Positions 47,079-58,439 of a DNA stretch of 64,000 nt are shown here, piece after piece. Position 1 is the stretch's first letter, and each line of letters opens with the position of its first letter. The notes below the pieces were generated by a model. That model made no database searches and was not told where the DNA came from. It saw nothing but the letters and a program-made list of their open reading frames with translations. Position numbers and translations under genes: made by a program. The stretch is from Synchiropus splendidus (lineage: Eukaryota > Chordata > Actinopteri > Syngnathiformes > Callionymidae): assembly GCF_027744825.2 (NCBI RefSeq), contig NC_071336.1, positions 21,275,501 through 21,339,500 of the forward strand, written 5' to 3'.

Positions 47079-47139
47079 AACCTGTACTGCTGACTTTGCA
47101 GTAAATCTGCAAAGTACTGCAAAGTCAGCAGTACAGGTT
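47079..47139. repeat. Perfect 25-bp-arm inverted repeat (hairpin)
   Basis: The left arm (47079-47103) begins AACCTGTACTGCTGACTTTG, and its exact complement is the right arm (47115-47139), ending CAGCAGTACAGGTT. The spacer is 11 nt (47104-47114). Pairing stops at once outside the arms (T at 47078 against G at 47140). Within the spacer, CTGCAAAG repeats the CTGCAAAG that starts the right arm. The 61-nt size is close to a microRNA precursor. However, perfect pairing is unlike most precursors and more like a recent inverted duplication or template-switch event. I do not recognise a known microRNA. Confidence 0.9.
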
Positions 47140-47224
47140 GCTTGTCATCTCTCCCTGATCAGGTTAACTGGTGTTTTCATTGGTTGCGACTCCTACGGAC
47201 ACTCAGAATATCAGAGGGGCTGCT

Positions 47225-47430
47225 CCTATGGAGAGGCTTGGTGACAAGGTTTGGGCACAAGAGGAGAGGCAGTGGTGATGGAGCAAGCAGGAATAGGAGA
47301 TGAGGCAGATGACTGATGAGGTCCATGGAGGTGGTGAATGAGCACATGAAGAGGATCGGAGTGACCAGGGAGGACGATCAAGGCAGTTGACAACGGCTGA
47401 CTTGCCAACGGGAAATGGAGGGACTGGGGA
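47225..47430 (+). mobile_element. Degenerate LINE ORF2 3' fragment
   Basis: The sequence follows the order of another common fish LINE end: ATGGAGAGGCTTGGTGACAA, then a GAGGAGA...AGATGAGG region, GAGGTCCATGGAGGTGGTGA, a GGAGTGACCAGGGAGGACG segment, and a degraded CGGCTGACTTGCCAACGGGA. It matches, from memory, the family whose C-terminus ends in 'VGVTKEDAEDRVRWRRMIRCGDP'. The translated frame is broken. Clade not assigned. Confidence 0.55.
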
Positions 47431-48464
47431 GCAGCTGTATCCCGGGTGTTTCACAAGTTATGGCTGATGCGTTCAGGAAAAGCCGCTCCGTGTTTGCTAT
47501 TTTGGCCACTGTTTTCATTTCCGTGCAAAGTACGAAGTAGAATTTAACTTAATAATGCATGTACTCTTTAGTTCTTTCCGGAATGAACATTATAAGAATG
47601 AAGACTCTGATGGCCGTATGCATTAGTTTTGAAACGATATGAAGATTTACAGCCATTCTGTTACATCACTCTAGAAGTAATTAGTAAGTTACATGGAGTG
47701 TGACATGAGGGGAAGCAGTGAATCGACTCACTTGAGGAAGTGGAAGTGTTGCACTATTTGCTTAGTCATTTGAGTAATTGAGTGAATTACACTTGATGTC
47801 TTGATGGATCTCTGTGGAGCGATGTGCGCCATGATGATGACATCATATAAATAATATCATCTTCATACTTTCTCATCATTGCGTGAGCGGAACATGCAGA
47901 AATTATTATTTTAATAGTTGTCTAATGATGCCAATGACTGGTTTTATAATTTGTCCCTGTCAAGCCCTTCATCCATTTTTCTGTCGTCCTCCGTGAGGTA
48001 TCAGCCTGTCACTTTGTTCCATGACTCATACTTTACTTATGATGCTCAGTTAAACCGCATACATTAGCAGAGTTGTCGAGGAGCTGGGACATTTGTAGTC
48101 AAGCATATTTATTCCATTTAATCACCCAAGGGACCCGCAGACCTCCAACAGGCACGTGCTCAAGGATGCAACGCAAACTACACATAAACGCTTTAATCCA
48201 CCAACCTGCGCTGACAGTGTGCACAACCAAGACACACTTATCAAGCGATTGTTGCTGAGCCTCAACTTGATTGAGTTCAACAGCCTTGACTCCATCAACC
48301 CTCGCTGCTCCCCCAGTGCAACCAGGTCCCTCAACCTCAGCCCTGTATTAATGACAGCGCGCTGGTTTACATATCAATGAATAGCTTTAGATTTTAATAT
48401 GCTGGTCACTACATCACAGGCGGTGTGTATCTCATCTGATGTGTATTTGGGTTTTACTGTTGTG
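47431..48464. other. Non-coding stretch
   Basis: Unique DNA, including a GATGATGACATCAT palindrome-like stretch near 47832. Nothing recognised as a gene. Confidence 0.5.
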
Positions 48465-48785
48465 CAGGTATAGATGGTGGTGGTCAGGTAGAGATGGTGG
48501 TGGTCAGGTAGAGATGGTGGTGGTCAGGTATAGATGGTGGTGGTCAGGTAGAGATGGTGGTGCTCAGCTAGAGATGGTGGTGGTCAGGTAGAGATGGTGG
48601 TGCTCAGGTAGAGATGGTGGTGGTCAGGTAGAGATGGTGGTGCTCAGGTAGAGATGGTGGTGCTCAGCTAGAGATGGTGGTGGTCAGGTAGAGATGGTGG
48701 TGCTCAGGTAGAGATGGTGGTGCTCAGGTAGAGATGGTGGTGGTCAGGTATAGATGGTGGTGGTCAGGTAGAAATGGTGGTTCAG
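48465..48785 (+). repeat. 20-bp-unit minisatellite, about 16 copies
   Basis: The unit is TGGTCAGGTAGAGATGGTGG with four variable positions. Fifteen full units occupy 48481-48780, preceded by a 16-bp partial unit and followed by a decayed one. By type (A = consensus; B = TATAG in place of TAGAG; C = TGCTCAGCTA start; D = TGCTCAGGTA start; E = GAAATGG near the end), the order is A A B A C A D A D C A D D B E. C-A-D occurs twice, 100 bp apart, so part of the array probably expanded in multi-unit steps. No indel disturbs the 20-bp period. The neighbouring minus-strand frame only grazes the array. Confidence 0.97.
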
Positions 48786-50257
48786 AATCAGGTGGCTGAC
48801 GAACGCTGCACTTGACTCCAAAACGCAAACAGATCTGGTTGTTTCCTTCTCCGTGACTGAAAGAACCTTCACAGCAGACATGCTGCTGTCGAGTGAGCTG
48901 CAAGTAGGGAGGAGCGGACGCATCACAGACTTCATCAGAGCGCCGGCTGTCACACTATATATAGTGTTCCACTATATCTAATCTTATCTCATGATGTCTT
49001 TTCCAGAAAGTTCATTAGCCACGACTAGCCACATAGTGCATGGTTTGATGAGGTCATCGGCATCAGTAGGCTGCGTTCAGTATAGATCACCGTCGGCCCA
49101 CGTGTATTCTTTCGCAGCACAAGTTTTTTCTGTCAACTCTGACAGTAATCGTGTGCAAATACAAACCTGGTGTCAGTTAATCTCCAGTTGCTGTCAGTAA
49201 TCACATAAAGAAGAGTGAGCGGGATGTGAGAGCCAGGAAATAATTAGAAATATTCCCAGTGGCTGCTTTGTGACTGGGACTCGATGGAACCTCACTTTTA
49301 ATTAAGGCGGGAAACACACCAACACTAATAAAAGCACACAGTTATACATGCGCACTGTGCTGCAAGTGTGTGGGCTCCTGCTTCCGCACGCACACGACAC
49401 AAGTGTACACACTCTCAGTGAGCAACAGGGGAAATAAAAGCTTGGTTTAAAGAGGACTTAAAGCTGACTATAACCAAGAATGAGGCTTTATTCAGTCAAT
49501 GCTGAGTGAGTATATGTGTGTGTGTGTGTATATGAATGATGCATTCTGGGTCTTTCATGACAGACTCATTTGTTTATAAGCAAGAAAAGAAGGAAAAGGA
49601 CATGGAAAGAGGGAAAGCTCTGTCGTGATCATGGTTCCTGGCTATTAGTGAGCGTCAGTGAGACTTCAATCACACTCCTCTTCCTTCCTTTGATATTTTT
49701 GTGTATTCTCCAGTCAGAGCACACATGCATTCACAATGCCATTAAGCATAAGATTCGCTTTCATTTTCCCATTGTGCGACCGCCATTAAAGAACCCCTGC
49801 ATTATTGAGCCACCATCTGTTAATGACAAAATAGACAAAGAGAATAATCAACACTCTTCGTCGTCTCTGCGGCTTTTCTTCTTTCTGTCTATTGTCTGTC
49901 AGCTCTCCATTTCCTGCTTCTCTCCAGCCATTTGGATAAAATTAAGTGATATTCATAATTCAAGTGTGTCTGCATGAGGGAAAAACATACGTTGTAATTG
50001 CTTGAATTTGTTTGTTTCTAAAAAACATGTTTGCCTCTTTCCAGCCAGTATTTCTGGGCTGTTGAGTTCGACCAAAGACTGGATTCCAGATGTTGATCCT
50101 CCCTCCTTTTAGGAGGGCTGTCAGTGGATAGAAAAATGTATCTCAATGAATAGAAAATGAATCACGAATTTTGTATCTGTTGCAAATGTAACGTAAAGGA
50201 AGATGTTATCAAGACAAGAGTGGCCATCAATCCTCTCCTAATGCAAACACTTGTGCC
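48786..50257. other. Non-coding stretch with a possible conserved part
   Basis: It contains a 16-bp palindrome (listed separately) and a short GT run at about 49517-49528. A 135-codon plus-strand frame (49570-49977) has no recognised motif. Positions 49735-49860 are complex and AT-balanced and may be conserved. Confidence 0.45.
48952..48967. repeat. 16-bp perfect palindrome
   Basis: ACACTATATATAGTGT is its own complement. A second CACTATAT follows at 48971. Its meaning is unclear. It lies about 170 bp after the minisatellite. Confidence 0.8.
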
Positions 50258-50938
50258 GTGTTTCTTTTTTCTCTGTGCTTTTATCTTGGCATTGTGTTTT
50301 TTGTGTTGTGTTTCCTGTTCTTCTTCTGTCCCGTCCTCCAGCTTCACAGCAGCACAGCTGGAACCAATCACTCAATCAAGCACAGCTGATTTCAACACCT
50401 TGGTTACAGGCTGTGTTACCAGATGGTTACTTTGCTTCCACTGGTAAAGATCTTCCTCTCGTGCATTTGTTCCAGCGTGTTTCATAACTTTTAGATTGTT
50501 CGTGCATGTCTTATCTGCCGCCTTCTTGGTTTCTTCCTCGTTTTTTCCGCCTTCTTCTATTATTGTGAGTGTTTCTGGAAGTCATGTTTTGTTTTCTCTT
50601 GTTAGCCTTCTTCCTTGTGTGTGTTTATTCTACCACGGAGCACTTTTCGTTGGGCCTCGTGAGTTTATCCAAGTGTGTTTTTGTTGTCACTGCTTTTTAG
50701 GCTTGACTTTTATCCGCCATTTTTCCGTTACAGGTCACTCTGCGTTTTGGTGGTGACGTCCTTGGTTTCCTTGTTTCCTGTTTGTGTCCTGTTTTGTTTA
50801 TATTTGTATTAAACCTTTGTTCAACTTATCCTTTTTGTGTCGAGTCCTCTGTACACCAGCAGCATTTTTTTGTGTTTGGGTCTGTTCCCCAGAGCCACCA
50901 TAACTTGTTTACTACAGCAACCCAACATAACAGATACT
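50258..50938 (+). mobile_element. Long interspersed repeat, copy 1 (plus orientation)
   Basis: This block aligns along most of its length with the reverse complement of 58425-59080. Shared landmarks are CCAGATGGTTACTT (near 50419), GGTAAAgATCT, GCCTCGTGA, CAAGTGTGTTTT, TTCCTGTTTGTGT near 50778, and GTATTAA near 50808. T-richness, an ATTAAA polyadenylation-like signal and no open frame suggest a solo-LTR-like or other non-autonomous element. Superfamily not determined. Confidence 0.68.
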
Positions 50939-52780
50939 ATGAAGAATGTTCTTTAGAGGCTCTCGGAAAGGTTTCAAAAATATTGAAATCATTCTTGGTC
51001 AATCTTGTGATAATAAAATCTAAGTTACATTTACAACAGAGAAATTGTGCAAGTAATTTGACATTAATCATGAGCTAACTTTTCTAGTGCTAATAACTGA
51101 GATAAATTGATTTGTGAAGCGGGAAACCAAACTTTTAAATTCAATGTCAATATTATGACATTATTTTGTCCTGGGTTTGACTCTCCTTAATGGAAGCAAT
51201 CTCCACTTTTCTCTGGACGACTGAGTCTCTTGTCCCGTATTAATCATCGAACCAAAAGTGAGGGTTGTGTTTGTGTGTGTAGCAGCCAGAGACTTCTTCG
51301 TTTGTCTTGCCATCAAAAGCTGGTTTTCCAGAGTCGGGTAATTTAGGGTGCAATTGCAGCACGGTCGGGCGACACTTGAGTGTGAAATCAGTCCTTAACA
51401 TGGATAATTGGCTCCTGCTGGCTTAATTGAGCTGGGACATCCATTTCACACAGATAACACCTGACTTTGTTTGGAGATTTTTCGGGCATGTCCAGGTAAT
51501 GACCAGGTTAAGAGATTAAAGGGGCCTTATTTTCCAATATTTTTTCTCCATCAGGAAAGTCTCTTGTACAAGTCGAGTAACAAAAATAAAATAATTTCCA
51601 GGTTATATTCAGTTGAAGTTTGCAAAATGGCCACCATGCTTGAAATGCTCTGTTTACATCAAGTGAGCAGCCAGGACAACAAAATAGGGAACGTCCACAA
51701 ATCATTTCGGTTTTCACCTGATCACTCATATCAACCAAATTGATCAGGAAATTGATTCACGTGCCATCTCGCGAGTTGTTAGCTGCTGCACTTCAACACA
51801 AGTTTATAGTGTAATGCTGTAACCATGTGACATCACACTTCCAAGTGGGACACTGATTTGAGGAGAGGTGTCACTATTTATTAGAGATGTTCTCTCCCAC
51901 CCTCCTCGGATGGTGACTTGCAAGTTCATGGTCTAATTCATCCAAAAACTGCTGATTTTTTTTTTTTTTTACCCATGGCAAAATCTGGTATCCACTTCTG
52001 CTACTGCTGCTCCAGAGAATGGATTCTGCGATTAAAACCTCTGCCGTGCGGCCAAAAACAAGCTGCTTCATCTTTCAAGACAATAGTTACGTATGGTTGA
52101 AATGTTGCTCCGTGAAGTCGGCAAGTGGCAGTGTTTGTCATCATCAATCCCGTGATCTTTTGCAGGTCACATGAGTGAACATCTAAGGACTCCTGTTAAA
52201 CTTGGGCCGAAGTTGTTTTATGTAGCCCTCAAACCCAGAGAAAGCTCCAAAATAGAATCAAATAGAATGTTGATATCATGAGGCACAGAGATTACAGTGG
52301 TCAAGTGTTTGAAGAGCTGGTTCAACAAGTGGAGATGTGAAATGTTTACACTGGTGAATGTTGTTCGGCCCACAACTGTGTTTAGAATTTGGTCCCCCTT
52401 GTGTATTTGAGTTTCACATCCCTATAGTCTTCTTAGTCACAATTAGCCACTGAAACAGTCGGACATTAGACATCACAGGTGTCTATGTTAATATCGTCTT
52501 GAAGACTATTCCAATTGAAAGTGGTTTATCTGTCATGTCTAATACATTTATAGCTCATTCTAAGGCAGAAGCAAAAGCAAAGAACAGTAAAATGGCAATA
52601 CATTGTTTTCTGTTCAACCCTGCGCTCCTTCATATAGGGCCATATCCCTCACTGCTCTTCCCTCCTTTCCCCTTGAATCCACCCTACTCTTCATCCCTGT
52701 CCTTCATATTTTTTAAAACCCACTGCCCTTTGCCTTCATATCTGCCCAAATCTATGCCACTGTCACTCCACCCCCACATG
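50939..52780. other. Non-coding stretch, possible conserved part at 51300-51480
   Basis: Positions 51300-51480 are repeat-free and motif-dense (GGGTAATTTAGG, GGATAATTGGC, GGCTTAATTGAGC), similar in texture to the enhancer-like blocks upstream. From 52640 the plus strand is C/T-rich. No gene recognised. Confidence 0.42.
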
Positions 52781-52802
52781 ACACACACACACACACACAC
52801 AC
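52781..52802. repeat. (AC)n microsatellite
   Basis: An AC dinucleotide run of about 22 bp. The 163-codon plus-strand frame (52499-52990), the longest in the window, reads through it as His-Thr repeats and through Pro/Ser-rich pyrimidine DNA on either side, so it is not a gene. Confidence 0.94.
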
Positions 52803-54703
52803 CACACGCCTTTCCCTCCACCCCAATCCTGCCACCTTTTTTAATCCCTTTTAATGAAACGCAGGACCCTGCTGCCAGCGGAGGTGATCCTCATTCGCCA
52901 ATCTCAGTGTGCACTGATTGTCTGTCGGCAGAATGGCAGGGGAGAGCGTTGAATAGGATAGATGAGTCTGTGCGGGCTTTGCTGCTGTAATTCATATAAT
53001 ACTGCTGCTCCCGTATCACTGCTCCGTCTTGCTTGTTCGCTCTTCTCTCTTCAAGAAAGATCTGGTTTGGCGTGATGATCCTGAAGATGAATCAGGAGTT
53101 GAGGTAGCACAAAATGTTGTGCCTCTGACCCGTGAGATAAAAGTATTGATATTCCGAGTCGTTTGAACTCACTGGCGTCTCACACAGGAATCCCCACTGT
53201 GGTGATACTCAGTTGACAGAAGACGACAGGGGAGTTTCGAGCACTTTTAGCCTAATTGGTGAGGCAGATTAAGTGATGATAGCCACAGAGGATACAGAAG
53301 GGTCACACTTGCTCCTCCATATTGGCTGAATAGTGTGACTCAAACAATATTTTTACAATCGTAAACACTATATAAAATGTGTGGCCATCCAACTTACCAA
53401 AAATATGGAAGAAGAGTGAGGAATATAAATCATATAGTTTAAAATCATGATTAGTGTTTCTTTATTTCTTATTGTATTTTTCCAATTTTGATTATGTAGT
53501 ATATTACTGTAAATACACATTTTATTCCTTTGTGTACTTGCAACATTTGGCCAGGGAATATACACAATAACGTTACTAACGTCTTTTAAGTCTATAAGCA
53601 ATATTTTACCCTGGAATGGTCACCAAACTCACATTATAAACATCACCGTAGTTTCTTCTAACGTATGAAATATATTGTTTCAGGCCTCTTTACACTACAT
53701 GTATTAATACAGAAACGTCACATTTGTGCATTTGATACTGTACATTCATTCATAGTTTTCTTGCTTTGTATGCTGCATTTTGTGTTTTGCCTTGAAGGCC
53801 ACATATTGGGATACACATGTATTGCAATACGTATTGTCATGTGTCAAGTCTTGCACATGGCAACCGTTTTCTGATTCTAACACGTATTGTATTGTATCGT
53901 ATTGTATCGTATCATGCCCACTGTATTGTTATTGAGTATTGTATGGTGAGGCTGTTGGAAATTGGCAGTCCAAGTAACTACTGCATATTAATATCAAGTA
54001 GGCAAGTATTGATTTCATTCATATTTAGTATGTTTCTCTTTCAAAAGTGTAACCATATTTTTCCTAAAGGATTGAAAGCTTTGACTAATACAGTGATATA
54101 TCTCTGTGTCATTATCCGCATTTCATGCATTGAAGGGCTTGAAAAATTGCATTCACCATTTCTTCTCAATGGTGGGATACTGAAGTCAATCAGTGTTCTT
54201 ATTTTGTGCGTGGCCCATTATTGGCTGTTAGGTGACTGGTGACAGTTGGAGCCCAGTGTTCAGTATCCAGGGCAGCGATTGGCTGGAGCATCAATGAGCT
54301 ACCCTTCTCTGCTCTCAGCATTCCACCTTGTACAGTCGCTTTCTTTATTTGCATAAACGTATTCTGCGTGTGCAGTGTTGTGTTTTGTTCCTCTTTGTGT
54401 CAAATGTCTGGTGCCTTATGGTGACAGGTCAGTGTTCTGAGTCTCAGGGAAGTGACTAGCTGCAGCTACACTTTATCTACAGTCTGAATTGATATGAACT
54501 GAGTGTTTTGATCTTCTCTTCAATGTTCTCATTTTTTACGACGAGCATAGAAGAAGTAAATAATCCGCCACACCACTTCCTCAATCCATATGCAAACATA
54601 ACGCCATCTATCTGGAAACTCATTCCAGTATAGAATATGACATTATGCCAGTTATTTGATTGTGTATTTTGTGCAATACATTTGTTTTGCATTATTGCAA
54701 GTA
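52803..54703. other. Non-coding stretch
   Basis: AT-leaning DNA with a pentanucleotide patch listed separately. The 141-codon frame from 53817 runs through that patch and resembles nothing I know. Confidence 0.5.
53884..53946. repeat. (GTATT/GTATC)n pentanucleotide array, imperfect
   Basis: GTATT and GTATC units alternate at 53884-53914, then scattered TATTG units run to 53946. Confidence 0.85.
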
Positions 54704-54947
54704 ACATCTGACTTACGACCTGCTCGACTTACGTCCACCTGTACTTACGACCACGGCCAGCAGATGTTATTTATTTTTTTTTTTTATTCAATGTCTGGCA
54801 TGACAATTATGGCAGAATCCCAGCATCTCACTCTCACACAGTGATCTACCACTACAGTAGTACTTATAACCCTCGCGTTGGCTATTTTGAATGGCATTCC
54901 ACTTAGCACCGGTTGGTTGGAACCTATCCCGGTCGTAAGTCGGCTGT
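54704..54947. mobile_element. Mariner-like MITE flanked by TA, 244 bp
   Basis: The ends ACATCTGACTTACGACC (54704-54720) and, reversed, ACAGCCGACTTACGACC (54931-54947) match at 15 of 17 positions. TA dinucleotides flank both sides (54702-54703 and 54948-54949), which is the Tc1/mariner target site. The left end carries three ACTTACG motifs at 54711, 54727 and 54743, spaced exactly 16 bp, as expected of iterated transposase-binding sites. There is no coding frame. Internal segments recur at 21802-21932. Confidence 0.8.
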
Positions 54948-54949
54948 TA

Positions 54950-57900
54950 CGTGTATTTAGAAATAAATGTTCACCAGCCGTTATTAGTGGTATTGCTAGT
55001 GGGACACAGACACAACGGCTCTGCACCTTTTCCCTCATGCAGACATAAAACAAAATAAGATGGCTTTTACATTATTGTTGTACTCTATTGTCTTCTTCGT
55101 GAATTACTACTCCATTGATTTATTGATGCTTGTACCGTGTCCCACCTATGAGACAAGTACTGCACCAGTTGGAGCAAAGAAGCCACTGTTGCGTTTGGTA
55201 TTTCAGTGTGACCGCAGCATATTTATGCACCCAGGAACGTGTATCATAATGTGCAGGGGGATTAGGGAGGTAAAATGGTGGCGAAATCACAATGCAGAGC
55301 CACTGTCTGTTATTACCCACAACACGTTTATGTTTGATGTAGCCACTGTCATTTTCCCTGCATGCACCTACATCCGACCATAGTGCAGTTCCAGGATCAC
55401 AGCGACGCGGGGAGAAAATATTGAATCAATGCTTCCGCAGGCTTTTGAAAGCAGGGATCGCGTTTGATGCTGAGACATTCGGAGCGAATGAAGGGGAAAA
55501 AAAGGAAAATGTGTACGAACAAACAGTCAATCCCTTCACTCCTCCCCTCAATTTTGCTTTCTCCTTTTGTTCCGTCTGTCTCTCCCCCCTCCCTCTTTTG
55601 CCTGCTTACCACTGTCATCGTCTCATTTAGCTTGTCTATTAATATAGTCTTCCTCCCTAGATGTAAAGGGGGGAGAAATTTCGACACGTGTGTTACCTTT
55701 TCATCTGGCGAGAGGGGAGAGGAATCTTGGGGGAAATCAGGTGTCTTAATGACAGCCGAGTGTGCGGCATGGGTAATGCAGAGCGCCGGCATTTGCCGTA
55801 CACGCATTAAATTATTCACATCAAAAACTCATTGTTTGTTACCTGACACAGCGTGGAGAGAGGTGGAAGGATGATGGAAGAGTGTGATGAATTAAACATC
55901 AGGAAGACAGAGTGCCTCTAAGAGAAAGATAGACAGAGAGAGAAGAGGAATGAAAGACAAGACGAGAGATGTGCATTCAAATGGGATGTTTAGAGTCTAA
56001 AGATGTACTCTTGTCTTTTGAGAGAAGGGAGGTGGAGTTTGAAAGATGCGTACACATTTACATCTGTGATTTCATGTGAGCGTGAGTGTTTGTCATATCC
56101 GCTCTTATCTCTCTCTCAAATGACAGACCGACAGACTGCAAATCAAAACGGGAAGTGTATATGTGTGTTGCACATCTTCAGCAACAACAAACTGTGGAGA
56201 AGTGTTTCTGCATTATCGCGTTTGAGCTTCGGCTCCACACCAGTGGATTGGTGTCGGTTTGTCCATGTGAGTTTACTCCCATTCAGCATCATTATTAACC
56301 AAATAAAGACACTTGTGGTGTGGAAGTTTGTCTGTCGTGGATTTCTCTTTAGTAACGTTTCTCACATTCTACTGTTTGTATATAAACCACGAAGGAATAT
56401 TTTAAGGTTAGATGGCTGAATGTCGGAAGACATGTGTATGAATAACTCGACAATTGATTTCATTTGTTTCATGAAAATTAGATGTGATTTAAAGCTGGGT
56501 GTCAAACTCAATACTGAGACCAAAATTTACAATGCAGACAACGTTGTCTAAACTAGCAAATAAATAAATAATAAAAATAATAGATGACTGCATAAATGTT
56601 CACTTGCTTTCATTTAATCCCATATCGTATGCATTTTTTCCATATTACATCTTTGTTTGAAAACAGCCTGTTGAAGGGTCGAACATAAATACCTAAATCT
56701 TAACAATATCATAATCCATAGATTATTTTTCTCTTTTTTTCTGGCGCATGTGGTGCAGCCATCTATGTGTTTTAATCCTATGTGGGCCACTTAATGCAGT
56801 TTGGCGTGCTGACTTTGCCTCAGGGCCTTATGTTTGACACAAAACATATCTTTTTTTTTTATGTTTTTAAATTTCCGTTGACGTCGCACCCAAGTGTAGC
56901 CCAAAAATTCATCCATGTCAGTCACATCAAAGAGTGGAACGTCATGAATATTTACATCCTCTAAACCCCCTACAGGTTTTGTACTTTGCCCGGTTAATCA
57001 GAAACGAAATATCCCTGTTTCCTCATTCACTTACGTTGCGGTTAGTTTGTACACCTTCAATCTGGTATGGGAATGTCTATCTTGGGCTATCTTGCGGCAA
57101 AAGAGGACAAATCCCTTATGGAAATTGGCACCCTGTGATAATGCTGGAAATAACCTTTCCTCTGCTCATATCGGAAACATTTGAGGGGTTTTTGGATGGC
57201 GCTGGTTTGGGCGAATATAGTTTGATCCTAGCATATTCCAGCAATTCACTTTTTGTTTGGGGTTGAAGTGTGGATCCAAAAATATTTAAATTTCATGACA
57301 AATGTTAACAGCGAAAGTGAAAAGTTCTTGTTCAAATCATTGCTCCTTCAGAGACAATTTAGTCGTTTTAAAAGTGACGCTAACGGCTGCTTTGTCTTTT
57401 GACGTAAATTCACATGGTGTTTTAACCAGCAACTAATCCAAGCTAAAAATAAAAGTTCTCGCAGTGACTGTAGGAGAAATGAATCTTTTAGTATCCTTTA
57501 AAAATGGATTACATTTAATACTTGATGAAGTACAATGATAATCGCTTGTTTCACACAAACATAATGTCGCACTTAACAGTGTACTCTAATTAATACATTA
57601 TGGTAAGTTGTGTTATGTTAATTTCTCAGAGGGGAATTAAAAATGGATTGAACACGTAGTTTGAGAATGTGTGTCCTCGTGGTTGGGGAGCACAAAGCGG
57701 CTGCGGGTGTGAAAACACATGCATTCATCAGAGGGTGATTAAAGTTAAGGCAATGATTCACTAAATATTTAACAGCTTTACTTGGTGCAAAGTATATCAT
57801 GAATTATAGATGGCGACGATGAGCATGTCTTGATGTAAGACAGTGTTTAAAGACTTAACGTACAATGAGGGAAGAGCAATTACCATTGTAATAAATGAGA

Positions 57901-58423
57901 GTGGAGTGAAAAAAGACTGTCTATTCGTTATTTCTAATTAATTTCTGGGGACGATCGCAACGGGGGAGAGAGAGGACCGTGCCATGTCCATTATTCTCTG
58001 ACACTTTGGGCCCCCTTTGTCCTTGATAAATGGACTCGGCTTCAAACGAAGCTCACACGCACGCAGACGCTCTCACACACCATGGTCAGAGAACGTCGGG
58101 AAGATCATGCAGAAACATTGTCCCACTCTGACGGTTTTCTTTTAATGTCTTTATTTACAAGTCGTCTTGTCAACAGGGTTCCAAGACATTTCCTGGCCAG
58201 AGTGGCGGGAAGTGAAGTCTTTCACTCTGACTATCTGTTTCTTTTAAATATTATATTCATCCTTTGAAGAATATTATAGACGTATTGCAAGGCCACAGCG
58301 CAATGTTACATTACATTGCGCTTGACTCTACCTGCAGGGCAGCTGCGATCACGCCCACCTCCTACATAGAGTTAAACATAAACATTCTGTGTGAATTTTG
58401 GAAAGCAAAAGTGTTGCGCTCAT
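54950..58423. other. Non-coding stretch
   Basis: Unique DNA. Plus-strand C/T-rich part near 55540-55620. T-run near 56851. Two long but unrecognised frames (55397-55819 minus, 56003-56419 plus). Positions 57940-58060 are complex and could be conserved. Confidence 0.45.
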
Positions 58424-58439
58424 GGTTAGGGTTAGGGTT
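58424..58439 (+). repeat. Telomere-like (TTAGGG)n fragment
   Basis: GGTTAGGGTTAGGGTT is about 2.7 units of the vertebrate telomere motif, at the edge of the inverted repeat copy. It is too short to claim a true interstitial telomere and could be part of the repeat end. Confidence 0.75.

Noticed and set aside
48465..48785. CRISPR-like array
   Set aside because: The repeats are contiguous 20-bp units without unique spacers. This is a eukaryotic minisatellite.
49570..49977. 135-codon plus-strand frame with hydrophobic segments
   Set aside because: The hydrophobic stretches come from T-rich DNA. There is no signal-peptide or domain pattern and no splice or promoter context.
52499..52990. Longest open frame (163 codons, plus strand)
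   Set aside because: It runs through pyrimidine-rich DNA and an (AC)n microsatellite, giving Pro/Ser and His-Thr runs. No domain or splice context is present.
55397..55819. 140-codon minus-strand frame
   Set aside because: No recognisable motif. It overlaps a strand-biased C/T tract and an opposing plus-strand frame of similar length, as expected by chance.
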